NCBI GenBank assembly: GCA_016713365.1
Contig: JADJPG010000051.1
Location: 1-25,507 of the forward strand
Direction: 5' to 3'
Length of the DNA stretch: 25,507 bases
From: Verrucomicrobiota bacterium
Lineage (GTDB): Bacteria; Verrucomicrobiota; Verrucomicrobiia; Limisphaerales; JADJPG01
Part shown: positions 1-7,777 of the stretch, one piece after another
Position numbering within the stretch: position 1 is the stretch's first letter
Layout: each line of letters starts with the position of its first letter
The notes under the pieces: model-generated
The model's database searches: none
What the model saw: the letters and a program-made list of their open reading frames with translations, nothing else
What the model was told of the DNA's origin: nothing
Program-made: the position numbers and the translations under genes

Positions 1-2982
1 CCAGGCCTTGCCATTGTTCAGCTTACGCATCTGTAAAGTTGCACGAAGCTCTCCATACGATTGGCCTTCAGGTCGAACTCACCGAAATACCACTTACCCA
101 CGCCTGCGCGCCAGCGCCGATCGTGACGCCGTATTCGCCGCGAATGTAATCGGGCGCGAGCTTGGTTTCGATCTCCGACGGGTCGCGCTGGTAGATGAAG
201 CATAGAGAGCAGTTGAACGCGTCCTCAGCATGTGCGCCTTCGCCTTAAAGTCCGCGCGCAGCGTGTGAGGGTTGCGAGCCTGCTCAATGACGAGCGGGCT
301 GTTCATCATGAAAGAGCGCCTGCTGCACTTCGATCGTTTCGTTGCGCTTGCCGGTGGTAAAGTCCGGTTCACGAAGTCGACCCCCTCCGACGGCGCTCAG
401 AGGCGATTTACGATCAGGTAGCGTAGACGGAACGGCGTGTGGGATACGGCTCCGCGTCGAGAGCATCGCCGGGGCCGCCCATCGGCGTTCGAGTTACCTG
501 AGGCGGCCGCCGATGTAGAGAATCGTGTCGCACGAGTCTCAATCAAAGACAACGGCGATTCATCTGCCAGTAGAGTTTGTTGCCGGGATCGATCTGCGTG
601 AAGCGCGCATTGTCGTCGCTGCTCTGCTGATAGGTTGCGGAGAGCATCATGAGCTTGTGCAGCTTCTTGAGCGACCAGCCATCTTCCACGAAACGGCTCG
701 CGAGGTAATCGAGCAGTTCCGGATGCGTCGGCGGTTCCGAGCGCAGGCCGAAGTCGTCGGGCGTTGGCACGAAGCCTTCGCCGAAGTGATGTTGCCAGAC
801 GCGATTGACGATCACGCGCGCTGTCAGAGGGTTGTCCTTGCTGGCGATGATCTGCGCGAACTCCAACCGGCCGCTCCCGTCTTTGAAAGGCTTGCGAGCG
901 GAGCCGGCGATGATCTCCGGCGCCTGACGCGGCACCACTGCGCCGCGGTTGCCGGGATTGCCTTTCACCATCACGTAGGAATCCTTCGGCTTCTCCACGT
1001 CGTAGAGCACGTGTGCGCGTGCCGGCGAGCCGGGATGGTTTGCCTTCACATCGTTCACGGCGCGTATGAGCGCGTTCTGCTGGCCGCGGAGCTGGTTGTC
1101 GTTCTGGATGAAGTTCGCACCGTCTGTTCGGTGAGAGTTGATCGGACCCTTGCTCGTGGCGACGTATCGCCCGGATGTCTTCGAGGTCTTTATCCGGAAA
1201 ACCCTTCGGAGCGTCCGGTGGTGTGCTGCCGGACGCGGTCGCGCTCTTCACGCGCGCTTCGTGCGACGCCATCTGGCTGTCCCAATCCTTCGCCACGCGC
1301 GCGAGCAGTTGCTCATAACGAGCGGCGACCTGCGCGAGATTGGCCGGCGCGGTGGTGAACATTTTCGCGACATGTTCGTTGAGCGGCTTCGCCTTGTCGT
1401 CATTCGCGGCGAACTTCGCGGCCAGCTCGCGGCCCTTCGTGGCGAACTCCGCATCGGGCAACGCGGCGAATGCGGCCCATAGCGTCAGATGCCGTGATGA
1501 CGGTTGATGCGTGGCTTGAGGTAATCGTTCCAGGCACGAGCGCGACCGGGCTGCAACGTGCGCTTCTGCATAAAGCGGTCGAACGAGACATCCTTCTGGC
1601 CCTTGCTCCAATCATTCAGTGCGACGAGGTATTCGCCGGTCTTGCCGCGCCATTCGGCGGCGATGTCGCGCTCGACCTTGTCCTGAAACGCGGCTAGCGC
1701 GGCTTCCTTCGCGGCGAGCTGTTGCTTGAAGTCGCGATAGGAGGGCGTCTCTTTGGGATCGATGAGCGGCGGGCCTTCGGACGGTTCGCGGGTGCTCGCG
1801 AACGCCGTGCAGCAGTAGTAATCTTTCGTCGGCACGGGATCGAACTTGTGATCGTGACACCGCGCGCAGGCGAGCGTGAGGCCCATCGTGGCTTTGCCTA
1901 CGAGGTCGATGCGATCGTCGATGATGTCGTTCGCGTTGTTCCCGAAACGATTGCCGAGTGTGAGGAAGCCGAGCGCGGCCAGTTCGCGTTTGTCGTCGAG
2001 GTTGAGTTTGTCCGCGGCGATTTGGCGGAGGAGGAATTGGTCGTAGGGCAGGTCTTCGTTGAGCGAGCGGATGACCAAGTCGCGATAGGTCAGGCCAGAG
2101 GTAACGCGTGTCGCGGCCGTTGTCGCTGCGGCCCTTGGTCTCGGCGTACTTCGCGAGGTCCAGCCAGTGGCGGCCCCAGCGTTCGCCGTAACGGGGCGAG
2201 GCGAGCAGGCGGTCGATGACCTTCTCGAAGGCGTTCGGCGAAGTGTCGTCGAGGAACTCGTTCACTTCCTTTTCCGAAGGCGGGAGCTCGTGCAGATCGA
2301 ACGTCGCGCGGCGGAGCAGGGTAACCTTGTCGGCGCGGGGTGAGGGCGTGAGGTTCTTTGCGGCGAGCTTTTCGAGGATGAAGGCGTCGATGGGGTTTTG
2401 AGTAATCAGTGAATCAGTGTTCAGTGAGTCAGTGCGGAACCAAGACTCCACCTCCGACTGTTTACTGATTACTGACTTACTGATTACTGGAACACCTACC
2501 TTGGCTACCGGCCGATACGCCCAATGCTGGCGCGCCTTCTCCATGTCAGCGGCGTACATCGCCTTCGCGGTGGTGGCTTCGGTGCGCGGATCGGGTGCGC
2601 CCATGCGAACCCATTGCACGAGGTCGGCGATGAGATTGTCGGGGAGCTTCTTGTCGCTTGGCGGCATCGCAAGGTCGCGATCGGTGTAGCGGATGGCTTT
2701 GATGAACAGGCTTTCGTCCGGCTTGCCGGGGACGATGGCCGGGCCGGAATCGCCGCCTTTCAGCCAACCGTCACGCGTGTCGAGCGTGAGGCCGCCCTTG
2801 ATCTTCTCCGCACCCGCGCTGTGGCACTTGTAGCAATGCTCGACCAGCACCGGGCGCACCTTTGTCTCGAAGAATTCTGTCTGGGCGGCGGTGAGCTTTG
2901 GAGTGTCGGCGGCGCGCAACGGCAAGATGGCCCCCAGTAGGAAGACAGCGGAGCGCAGTACGGTTGATTTTGAGGTCTTCAT
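1..2982 (-). pseudogene. Cytochrome c / DUF1549 / DUF1553 (PSCyt1-PSCyt2-PSD1) protein, frameshifted and cut by the left edge
   Basis: This is a predicted exported haem protein of the planctomycete/verrucomicrobial PSCyt1-PSCyt2-PSD1 family, whose biochemical role is unknown. I place the start at the ATG ending at 2982, because the sequence after it (MKTSKSTVLRSAVFLLGAIL) is a signal peptide; a TTG ten codons upstream is unlikely. The N-terminal domain has a CYKCH haem-c motif near 2830. The DUF1549 part holds RYGERWGRHWLDLAKYAET and a second haem motif, CARCH, near 1860. The DUF1553 part holds SRFVEDGWSLKKLHKLMM and NETI followed by QQALF. Reading the whole protein needs frame changes near 2090, 1495, 1160, 550, 490, 430 and several more below 400, after which it still reads RKLNNGKAW at the left edge. 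Most changes fit gain or loss of one base in a run. Either gene decay or sequencing error explains this. Family assignment is firm; functional state is not. Confidence 0.9.
2400..2492. repeat. Inverted array of 7-8-base microrepeats inside the cytochrome gene
   Basis: The left arm (2400-2434) contains successive variants of CAGTAAT/CAGTGAAT/CAGTGTT/CAGTGAGT. The right arm (2457-2490) carries the complementary units TTACTGATTACTGACTTAC and TGATTACTGG. A spacer of about 22 bases separates them, so the unit could fold into a long imperfect hairpin. It is read in frame in the minus-strand gene as VISKSVISKQ followed, after a short spacer, by TDSLNTDSLITQ. It lies in the linker between the cytochrome and DUF1549 domains. 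It resembles the heptanucleotide STRR-type repeats known from cyanobacteria. Confidence 0.8.
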
Positions 2983-3004
2983 GGGAGCGATGCTCTTTTC
3001 AATC

Positions 3005-3091
3005 AATCCCAACGGGATTGTGTCCTCCAGCCCAAGGTTGCGAGGGACGAGCTACCTTGGGGAAATAGGGTGCGAGCCGATCAACCCCAAC
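3005..3091. repeat. Palindromic interspersed repeat, left copy
   Basis: The repeat contains AATCCC-AAC-GGGATT (3005-3019), then an 8-bp stem CCCAAGGT/ACCTTGGG (3031-3038 with 3054-3061) around a conserved TGCGAGGGACGAGCT loop, then ACCCCAACGG. A matching unit in the opposite orientation lies at 4286-4381. The copy starts only about 20 bp upstream of the cytochrome gene's ATG (2982). The IS end abuts its right side: where a full unit would read CCCCAACGGGGTT, the sequence switches to GGAAATCTCTGC. Confidence 0.8.
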
Positions 3092-4254
3092 GGAAATCTC
3101 TGCAAAAGTCATTTTGAACGAAGCGGGTGGTGGGTGGATCTGATCGGCATGCAAACTCCACGCGACAAACAACCGACCTTCTTTGATCTGGCCGTGCAAC
3201 AACGCGGCGCGCCAACCGGTGCTCGACATCATCGCCCGCGAGGTGGATTTCACGCGGCCGAGGCCCCTGTCGCCGCCACCTACAGCTACGGCGGACGGCC
3301 CGCCGCCCGCGTTGGCGTGCTCCTGCGCGTCATGATTCTCCAACATCTCTACGGCCTGAAGCGATCCGCAGGCCGGGGCGCAACTCGGGGACCGCCTGAG
3401 CTTTCAAAAATTCGTCCAGCTCGACGCGCACGAAACCGTGCCCGACGAGTCGACCATCTGCCGCTTCCGCCAGCGGCTCATCGACCTGCGGTCTGCACGA
3501 GCAACTGCTGGATCTGCCAACACGCAACTCGGAAGCCCGCGGCTACATCGTCAAACGCACCACCATGGTCGACGCGACCTGATCCCAATCCAGCCGCAAA
3601 CGGCCCGACGCGCAAGCCGCCCGCACCTGGCTCCGGACGCCGACGCCCGTTACACGCGCAAATACAGCCAGAGCTACTACGGCTACAAAGCGCACGTCAG
3701 CAGCGACGGCGAACATCAACTCGTCCGCACGGCGCACATCAGCGCGCCACGCCAACGACGCCGATTTGCTCCGCGCGTGGTGCCGGCTGACGCAGGCAGC
3801 CTTTAGCCGACAAAGCCTACGACCAAAGTCAGCCACGCGGCTGCGCGAGCGCGGCATCGACAGTCAGATCGCCAAAAAGGGCGCGCACCACATCAAACTC
3901 ACCGAGGCGGATCGGGCGGAGAACCGGCGCAAGAGCCGGGTGCGGCGGCATTGAGCGGATCTTTGCGCACTGGAAACAATGGCAGCACTACCGGCGTGTG
4001 CGCTATCTGGGACTGGCGAAGAACCAGCTGGAGCTGACCGCTCAAGGCGGTGGCCTACAACCTCAAGCGGCTGGCAGGGATCTGTGATCCAGCGGAGCGC
4101 ATGAGAAACCAAGGGCGAACCGGCGCAATGGACCAATGAACGATGAAATCAAAACGGCATTTGAAGCTGATCGGCGGTCGATTTTCGTCGGACGCCGCGA
4201 CCTCTCCCGCTCCTTTTTCAAAACATCCTTTTTGCAGAGATTTCTGTAGGGGTT
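3083..4254. mobile_element. IS5-family insertion sequence with terminal inverted repeats
   Basis: The ends at 3083-3107 and 4230-4254 are inverted copies matching at 23 of 25 positions; both contain GAAATCTCTGCAAAA. The similarity continues imperfectly inward through TTTTGAA and GCGGG. About 1.17 kb lies between the outer ends, normal for the IS5 family, and a single transposase fills it. The outermost AACCCC may belong to the flanking palindromic repeat rather than to the element, so the true ends could be about 9 bp further in. I could not identify a clear target-site duplication. The element sits between the beta-helix gene and the cytochrome gene, all of which read left except the transposase. 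Confidence 0.8.
3149..4139 (+). pseudogene. IS5-family DDE transposase, multiply frameshifted
   Basis: Transposase of the IS on which it lies. Segments in three frames join to a typical IS5-family protein: DKQPTFFDLAVQQR, VLDIIAREVDF, VGVLLRVMILQHLYGL, LSFQKFVQLDAHETVPDES, TICRFRQRLIDL, ARGYIVKRTTMVDAT, SYYGYKAHVSSDGEHQLVR, ADKAYDQSQ, DSQIAKKGAHH and VRYLGLAKNQLELT. The catalytic triad is visible as Asp in MVDAT (3571), Asp in ADKAYD (3809) and Glu in GIERIF (3953). The start at 3149 (MQTPRDKQPTFF) matches the family's N-terminus. The stop is at 4137-4139. At least eight small indels, for example near 3205, 3250, 3360, 3490 and 3945, break the frame. As written it cannot make active transposase, unless the indels are sequencing errors. 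Confidence 0.85.
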
Positions 4255-4385
4255 GTGGCGGCGGGATGACACGACACGTTTGCCGCAACCCCGTTGGGGT
4301 AGTGAACGGTTGATTGGATTCTCCCCAGGGTAGCTCGTGCCTCGCAACCCTGGGCTTTGAGACGGAACGCCGTTGGCGTTCAAGC
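4255..4385. repeat. Palindromic interspersed repeat, right copy (inverted relative to the left copy)
   Basis: It holds ACCCC-GTT-GGGGT (4288-4300), an 8-bp stem CCCAGGGT/ACCCTGGG (4324-4331 with 4347-4354) around a GAGGCACGAGCT-type loop, and AACGCC-GTT-GGCGTT (4366-4380). These are the same three elements as at 3005-3091, in reverse orientation and with compensating stem changes (AAGGT/ACCTT versus AGGGT/ACCCT). Short reading frames here contain only repeat-derived peptides. The stretch 4140-4456, between the transposase and the beta-helix gene, otherwise holds just the IS right end; I see no gene in it. Confidence 0.8.
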
Positions 4386-4456
4386 TTGGGCGCGCGGCGG
4401 TTAAAGGAGTGGAGTGATGCGGTATCATCTCTTTGCGACAGTCCTGGCCGTTGATG

Positions 4457-6070
4457 TCATGGCTGCAAGCGCACCCTGAAATACTTCTTTGCGTCGAACG
4501 GCGTGTTGGTGTCGATGAACAGCCACTGCGGCTGGCTAAACGTGTTGCTCGCCACGAATGTCCAGTTCGTGGCGGCGAGGTTGGTCACGTATTCCACATT
4601 GTAAGTGCGTCCCACCATGCCTGTGATGCTCAGGCCCGCATACAGGTGGATGCCCACGCAAGCGTCGGAAACCAGCAACTGCGCTGGTGCGCTCGTGATG
4701 GTACCGAAGGTGTTCGACACTTTCACAGAATAGAGGCCCGCCTGGCTCGATTCGAGATTCAACAGGTTCAATTGCGCGTTCGTCTCGCCGGCCAGCGGAG
4801 TGGTGCCGTTGAAATACCAGCGATAGCTCAACGGCTCGCTGCCTTCGACACGCACCTTGAACGTGGCGCTCCCGCCCACGCAGCTCGACTGGTAGGACGG
4901 CTGACTGGTGATGACCGGCGTGAAGCCGTGCGTGAGCCAACCACAAGCGTCCGGTCCACCGTAGGCGCCGATGTCCGAAATGGCCGAGCCGTGCGAGAAC
5001 TGAGGGCACACATCAGCAATGGCCGGATCACCTGCGTCGATGCACGGAGAAAAATTCGAGAGCAGGAAGCGGTTGGTGTCGATGAACTGCGGATCGAGGA
5101 AGATGTTGAAGAAAGCATCGCAAGGATCGCCGTTGTAGTTGCTCTGGATGGGAACGCCGTAAATGCTGGGGTAGCCAGCGAAGTTTGCCATGTTGCCAAA
5201 AAAGCAGTTAAAACTGACTCCAAGCCCCGCAGATTCTCCGACCGTTCTTTTGATTGCGTTCGAGTTTCCCATGAAGAGGTTGTTCTCTATCAGCGGCTCA
5301 AAGTTCCGGCCGGTGATTGAAACGCCTTGAGCAGTGTTGAAAACGGTGTTGTTGCGGAAGATGGGTCGCGAGACATTCGTACCGTCACCATAGAGAGTCA
5401 GGGCTTCATAGGCCAAATTCTTGAAAATGTTCCCTGTAATCTTCGGATGAGCTGCGGCGTTCCCCGGGTATTCGCGCGAGTATGCTGAAAAGAAACAGCC
5501 GTACGTGGTGGAATCAAATACGCAATTATGAATATCTGCATAGAAGGTTGAAGCTCCTGAAGAAGGATGCGCAGTCTCCCATCCCTCTGCGTTTCCTACA
5601 ATTGCCCCACCACGGCAGTTGAAGAAATCGCAGTTGAGGATCTCTACTGCCATTACGGTATTGCCGCCCGAAACGTAAAACTGCAACGCTTGGGACCCGG
5701 CTTCGCTCATTCGGCAGAAATGAAATCGATTGGTAAATCCGCTGTAGACCGCGACGATTCCATACCAGTAATTTGTCGGGCTCGCACCTCGTATTGTAAT
5801 TGGCTTTTCGGGTGTTCCAATCGCAGTGATACCACCATTAACCCTCAACATGACATCCGGCCCGACAATGACCTCCACACCCGGTAGGATGGTCAGCGTC
5901 TGGTTGGATGCGACGGTGCAGCCGGCGCTCAGGATGTAGGGGCTGCCATTGGTCGTCCAAGTCCCGGAGACGTTGCCGGAAACTACCGTGGCCGCTGAAG
6001 CCACCTTTTGAAAAAGAAGCAACCCCAGAGGCAGTATTGTTCGCCAGTTGGTCGATCGGGAGTTTAGCAT
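4457..6070 (-). CDS. Secreted right-handed beta-helix protein with Ig-like domain and verrucomicrobial C-terminal tail
   Basis: This 537-residue protein has a signal peptide (about 1-26, ending VASA) and is predicted to be exported. Residues about 45-360 look like a parallel beta-helix of the pectate-lyase type, with repeated NCDFFNC, NCVFDS, GNIFKN, NNTVFN and ENNLFMGN turns. Residues about 385-468 form an Ig-like domain with the YRWYFNG and AGLYSVKVSN signatures. The last 65 residues (TYNVEYVTNLAATNWTFV, then KKYFRVRLQP) resemble the tail of the 958-residue protein at 12093-14969. The fold suggests binding or cleaving of polysaccharide, but I see no decisive catalytic motif. The ATG at 6070 lies 36 bp after the DUF1501 stop, so the two are probably co-transcribed. 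The 5' half of the gene is visibly more AT-rich than its neighbours. Confidence 0.88.
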   Translation of the reverse strand: MLNSRSTNWRTILPLGLLLFQKVASAATVVSGNVSGTWTTNGSPYILSAGCTVASNQTLTILPGVEVIVGPDVMLRVNGGITAIGTPEKPITIRGASPTNYWYGIVAVYSGFTNRFHFCRMSEAGSQALQFYVSGGNTVMAVEILNCDFFNCRGGAIVGNAEGWETAHPSSGASTFYADIHNCVFDSTTYGCFFSAYSREYPGNAAAHPKITGNIFKNLAYEALTLYGDGTNVSRPIFRNNTVFNTAQGVSITGRNFEPLIENNLFMGNSNAIKRTVGESAGLGVSFNCFFGNMANFAGYPSIYGVPIQSNYNGDPCDAFFNIFLDPQFIDTNRFLLSNFSPCIDAGDPAIADVCPQFSHGSAISDIGAYGGPDACGWLTHGFTPVITSQPSYQSSCVGGSATFKVRVEGSEPLSYRWYFNGTTPLAGETNAQLNLLNLESSQAGLYSVKVSNTFGTITSAPAQLLVSDACVGIHLYAGLSITGMVGRTYNVEYVTNLAATNWTFVASNTFSQPQWLFIDTNTPFDAKKYFRVRLQP

Positions 6071-6106
6071 ATGAGTGCTGAGTGTATTTGCCTAACAAAT
6101 ACCGGC

Positions 6107-7534
6107 TTAAGCCACCACCTGCTTCACGACATTCCCATACACATCCGTCAGCCGGAAATCGCGGCCGTTGTAGCGGTAGGTGAGCTTCTCGTGGTTGAAG
6201 CCGAGCAGGTGCAGCACGGTCGCGTGCAGGTCGTGGATGTGGACCTTGTTCTCCACCGCACGATAACCGAGTTCGTCGGTCGCGCCGTAAGCCATGCCGC
6301 CCTTCACACCGCCGCCAGCCATCCAGAGGCTGAAGGCGCGTCCGTTGTGATTCCGGCCCGGCGTGCCGCCGGCCATGTTGCCGTCCGCGGAAGGTGAGCG
6401 ACCGAACTCGCCGCCCCAGATGACGAGCGTGTCCTTCAACATGCCCTTCTGCTTGAGGTCGGTGAGCAGCGCGGCGATGGGCTTGTCGCACTCGGCGGCC
6501 TTGTTACGGAGGTTCGGCGCGAGATTGTTGTGATGATCCCAGCCGCCGTGCCAGACCTGCACGAAGCGCACGCCCTTCTCCAGCAGCCGACGCGCGATGA
6601 GCATCTGGCGGCCTTGCTGGGTGTTCGTGCCGTAGAGATCCTGTGTCTCCTTCGGCTCCTTCGTAATGTCAAAGGCGTCGGTCGCTTCCATCTGCATCTG
6701 GTAGGCGAGTTCGTAGGCCTGGAGACGCGCCTCAAGCTGGCCGTCCTTCTTCAAGTTCTGCGCGTGGACTTCGTTGAGCTGATGGAGGAGGTCGAGTTGC
6801 TTCCGCTGTTCGGGCAGCGAGACGTATTTGTTTTTGATGTTCTCGATGAGCCGGTCGATGCGCGTGTCGGCGGTGTTTACTGCGGTGCCTTGATACGCGC
6901 CGGGCAGGAACGCGTTGCGCAAATTTTCCGCGCCGACGCCGCCGGGCGCGAGCGCGACGAAGCCGGGGAGGTTCTGGTTCTCGGTGCCAAGGCCGTAGGT
7001 GATCCAGGAGCCGACGCTGGGCTTCACGAGACGGAGCGAACCGGTGTTCATCATCACGGTGGCCGCACCGTGGTCGGGAATGTCCGTCCACATCGAGCGG
7101 ATGATGGCGAGGTCATCGATGTGCTGGCCGATGAGCGGGAAGACTTCGCTGACGGGAAGGCCGCTCTTGCCCATTTTGTTGAACTTGAAGGGCGAGGCGA
7201 AGGCGGTGCCGCCCATGTCGCCGGGCATGGATTTCTCGTCGTACTTGTCGAGGTCGGGCTTGGGGTCCCAAGTGTCGATGTGGGACGGCGCGCCGCTGGC
7301 GAAGATGTGGATGATGCGTTTGGCCTTGGGCGTGAAGTGCGGCTGCTTGGGCGCGAGTGGGGCGAAGTCATCGCCGGCGGCCAGCGCTTCGGGGGCGGGC
7401 AGGAGTCCCATGCCGACGAGGCTGGTGACGCTGAGAGCGCCGAAGCCGAGGCCGAGGCGGTTGATGAATTGGCGGCGGGTGTTGAGCAGGTCTTGCGGGC
7501 GGAATTCGCAGTCCTGGCAGGTTCTTTCGAGCAT
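6107..7534 (-). CDS. DUF1501 family protein (sulfatase/alkaline-phosphatase-like fold), Tat-exported
   Basis: This DUF1501 protein has 475 residues. The frame stays open to 7864, but the ATG at 7534 is the likely start. It gives MLERTCQDCEFRPQDLL followed by a Tat signal (NTRRQFINRLGLGFGAL), whereas the upstream residues look like translated intergenic DNA. Family motifs include IFASGAPSHIDTWDPKP, GQHIDDLAIIRSMWTD, HGGWDHHNNLAPN, IWGGEFGRSP and GRNHNGRAFSLWMAGGGVKGG. DUF1501 belongs to the alkaline-phosphatase-like superfamily and is usually encoded next to DUF1549/DUF1553 cytochromes; its substrate is unknown. Here the partner cytochrome gene lies downstream on the same strand, beyond the beta-helix gene and the IS. 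The short CQDC stretch before the Tat motif is worth noting. Confidence 0.95.
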   Translation of the reverse strand: MLERTCQDCEFRPQDLLNTRRQFINRLGLGFGALSVTSLVGMGLLPAPEALAAGDDFAPLAPKQPHFTPKAKRIIHIFASGAPSHIDTWDPKPDLDKYDEKSMPGDMGGTAFASPFKFNKMGKSGLPVSEVFPLIGQHIDDLAIIRSMWTDIPDHGAATVMMNTGSLRLVKPSVGSWITYGLGTENQNLPGFVALAPGGVGAENLRNAFLPGAYQGTAVNTADTRIDRLIENIKNKYVSLPEQRKQLDLLHQLNEVHAQNLKKDGQLEARLQAYELAYQMQMEATDAFDITKEPKETQDLYGTNTQQGRQMLIARRLLEKGVRFVQVWHGGWDHHNNLAPNLRNKAAECDKPIAALLTDLKQKGMLKDTLVIWGGEFGRSPSADGNMAGGTPGRNHNGRAFSLWMAGGGVKGGMAYGATDELGYRAVENKVHIHDLHATVLHLLGFNHEKLTYRYNGRDFRLTDVYGNVVKQVVA

Positions 7535-7614
7535 AGAAAGATGGGTTTGGGCGGTTGCGAGCGTTGCGAGAAAGGTAGCAAAGAAAGGGGAAGTAGCAAT
7601 CGGGAAGGCGGCCG

Positions 7615-7707
7615 GGCGGGGCTTTCGCGGGAAAGCCGACTTAAGGAGGCCCAAGCTCGGGCCGAAGGTGAGGTAGCTCCCGTTCGGGCTGGTTGCTTCC
7701 GCCGTTG
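7615..7707. other. Three-hairpin intergenic segment, possible structured leader RNA
   Basis: The 243-bp divergent gap 7535-7777 holds three adjacent inverted repeats: GGCTTTC-GCGG-GAAAGCC (7620-7637), GGCCC-AAGCTC-GGGCC (7648-7663) and CCCG-TT-CGGG (7679-7688). A GGCGG near 7607 could pair with CCGCC near 7699-7703 and close them into a multiloop. A TTAAGGAGG at 7641-7649 lies between the first two hairpins, but no start codon with an open frame follows it at usable distance. I recognise no known riboswitch consensus. Strand is unknown. Confidence 0.3.
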
Positions 7708-7734
7708 CATTGGAAATCTGGCGCGAAAGTACTT

Positions 7735-7762
7735 TTGTCCGGGCGTGGTTGCTGGTTAATTC
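7735..7762 (+). promoter_or_regulatory. Candidate sigma70-type promoter for the TPR-like gene
   Basis: TTGTCC (7735-7740) and TAATTC (7757-7762) are separated by 16 bp. The start codon at 7778 is 15 bp beyond the -10 box, predicting a leader under 10 nt. The match is modest and untested. Confidence 0.3.
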
Positions 7763-7777
7763 GATGACAAGTTTTTG

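Noticed and set aside
2400..2492. CRISPR-like repeat array
   Set aside because: Units are 7-8 bases, degenerate, in inverted arrangement and coding; there are no regular spacers or cas genes.
4063..4428. Small minus-strand open frames between the transposase and the beta-helix gene
   Set aside because: Their peptides (GLRGTSYPG and similar) are translations of the palindromic repeat and the IS end.
7641..7649. Perfect TTAAGGAGG as a ribosome binding site
   Set aside because: The first in-frame candidate start downstream (GTG near 7668) meets a stop within two codons, so no gene is served.
6530..7759. Plus-strand open frame of 409 codons opposite the DUF1501 gene
   Set aside because: Antisense shadow; low-complexity Val/Glu/Gly/Ala composition and no family signal.
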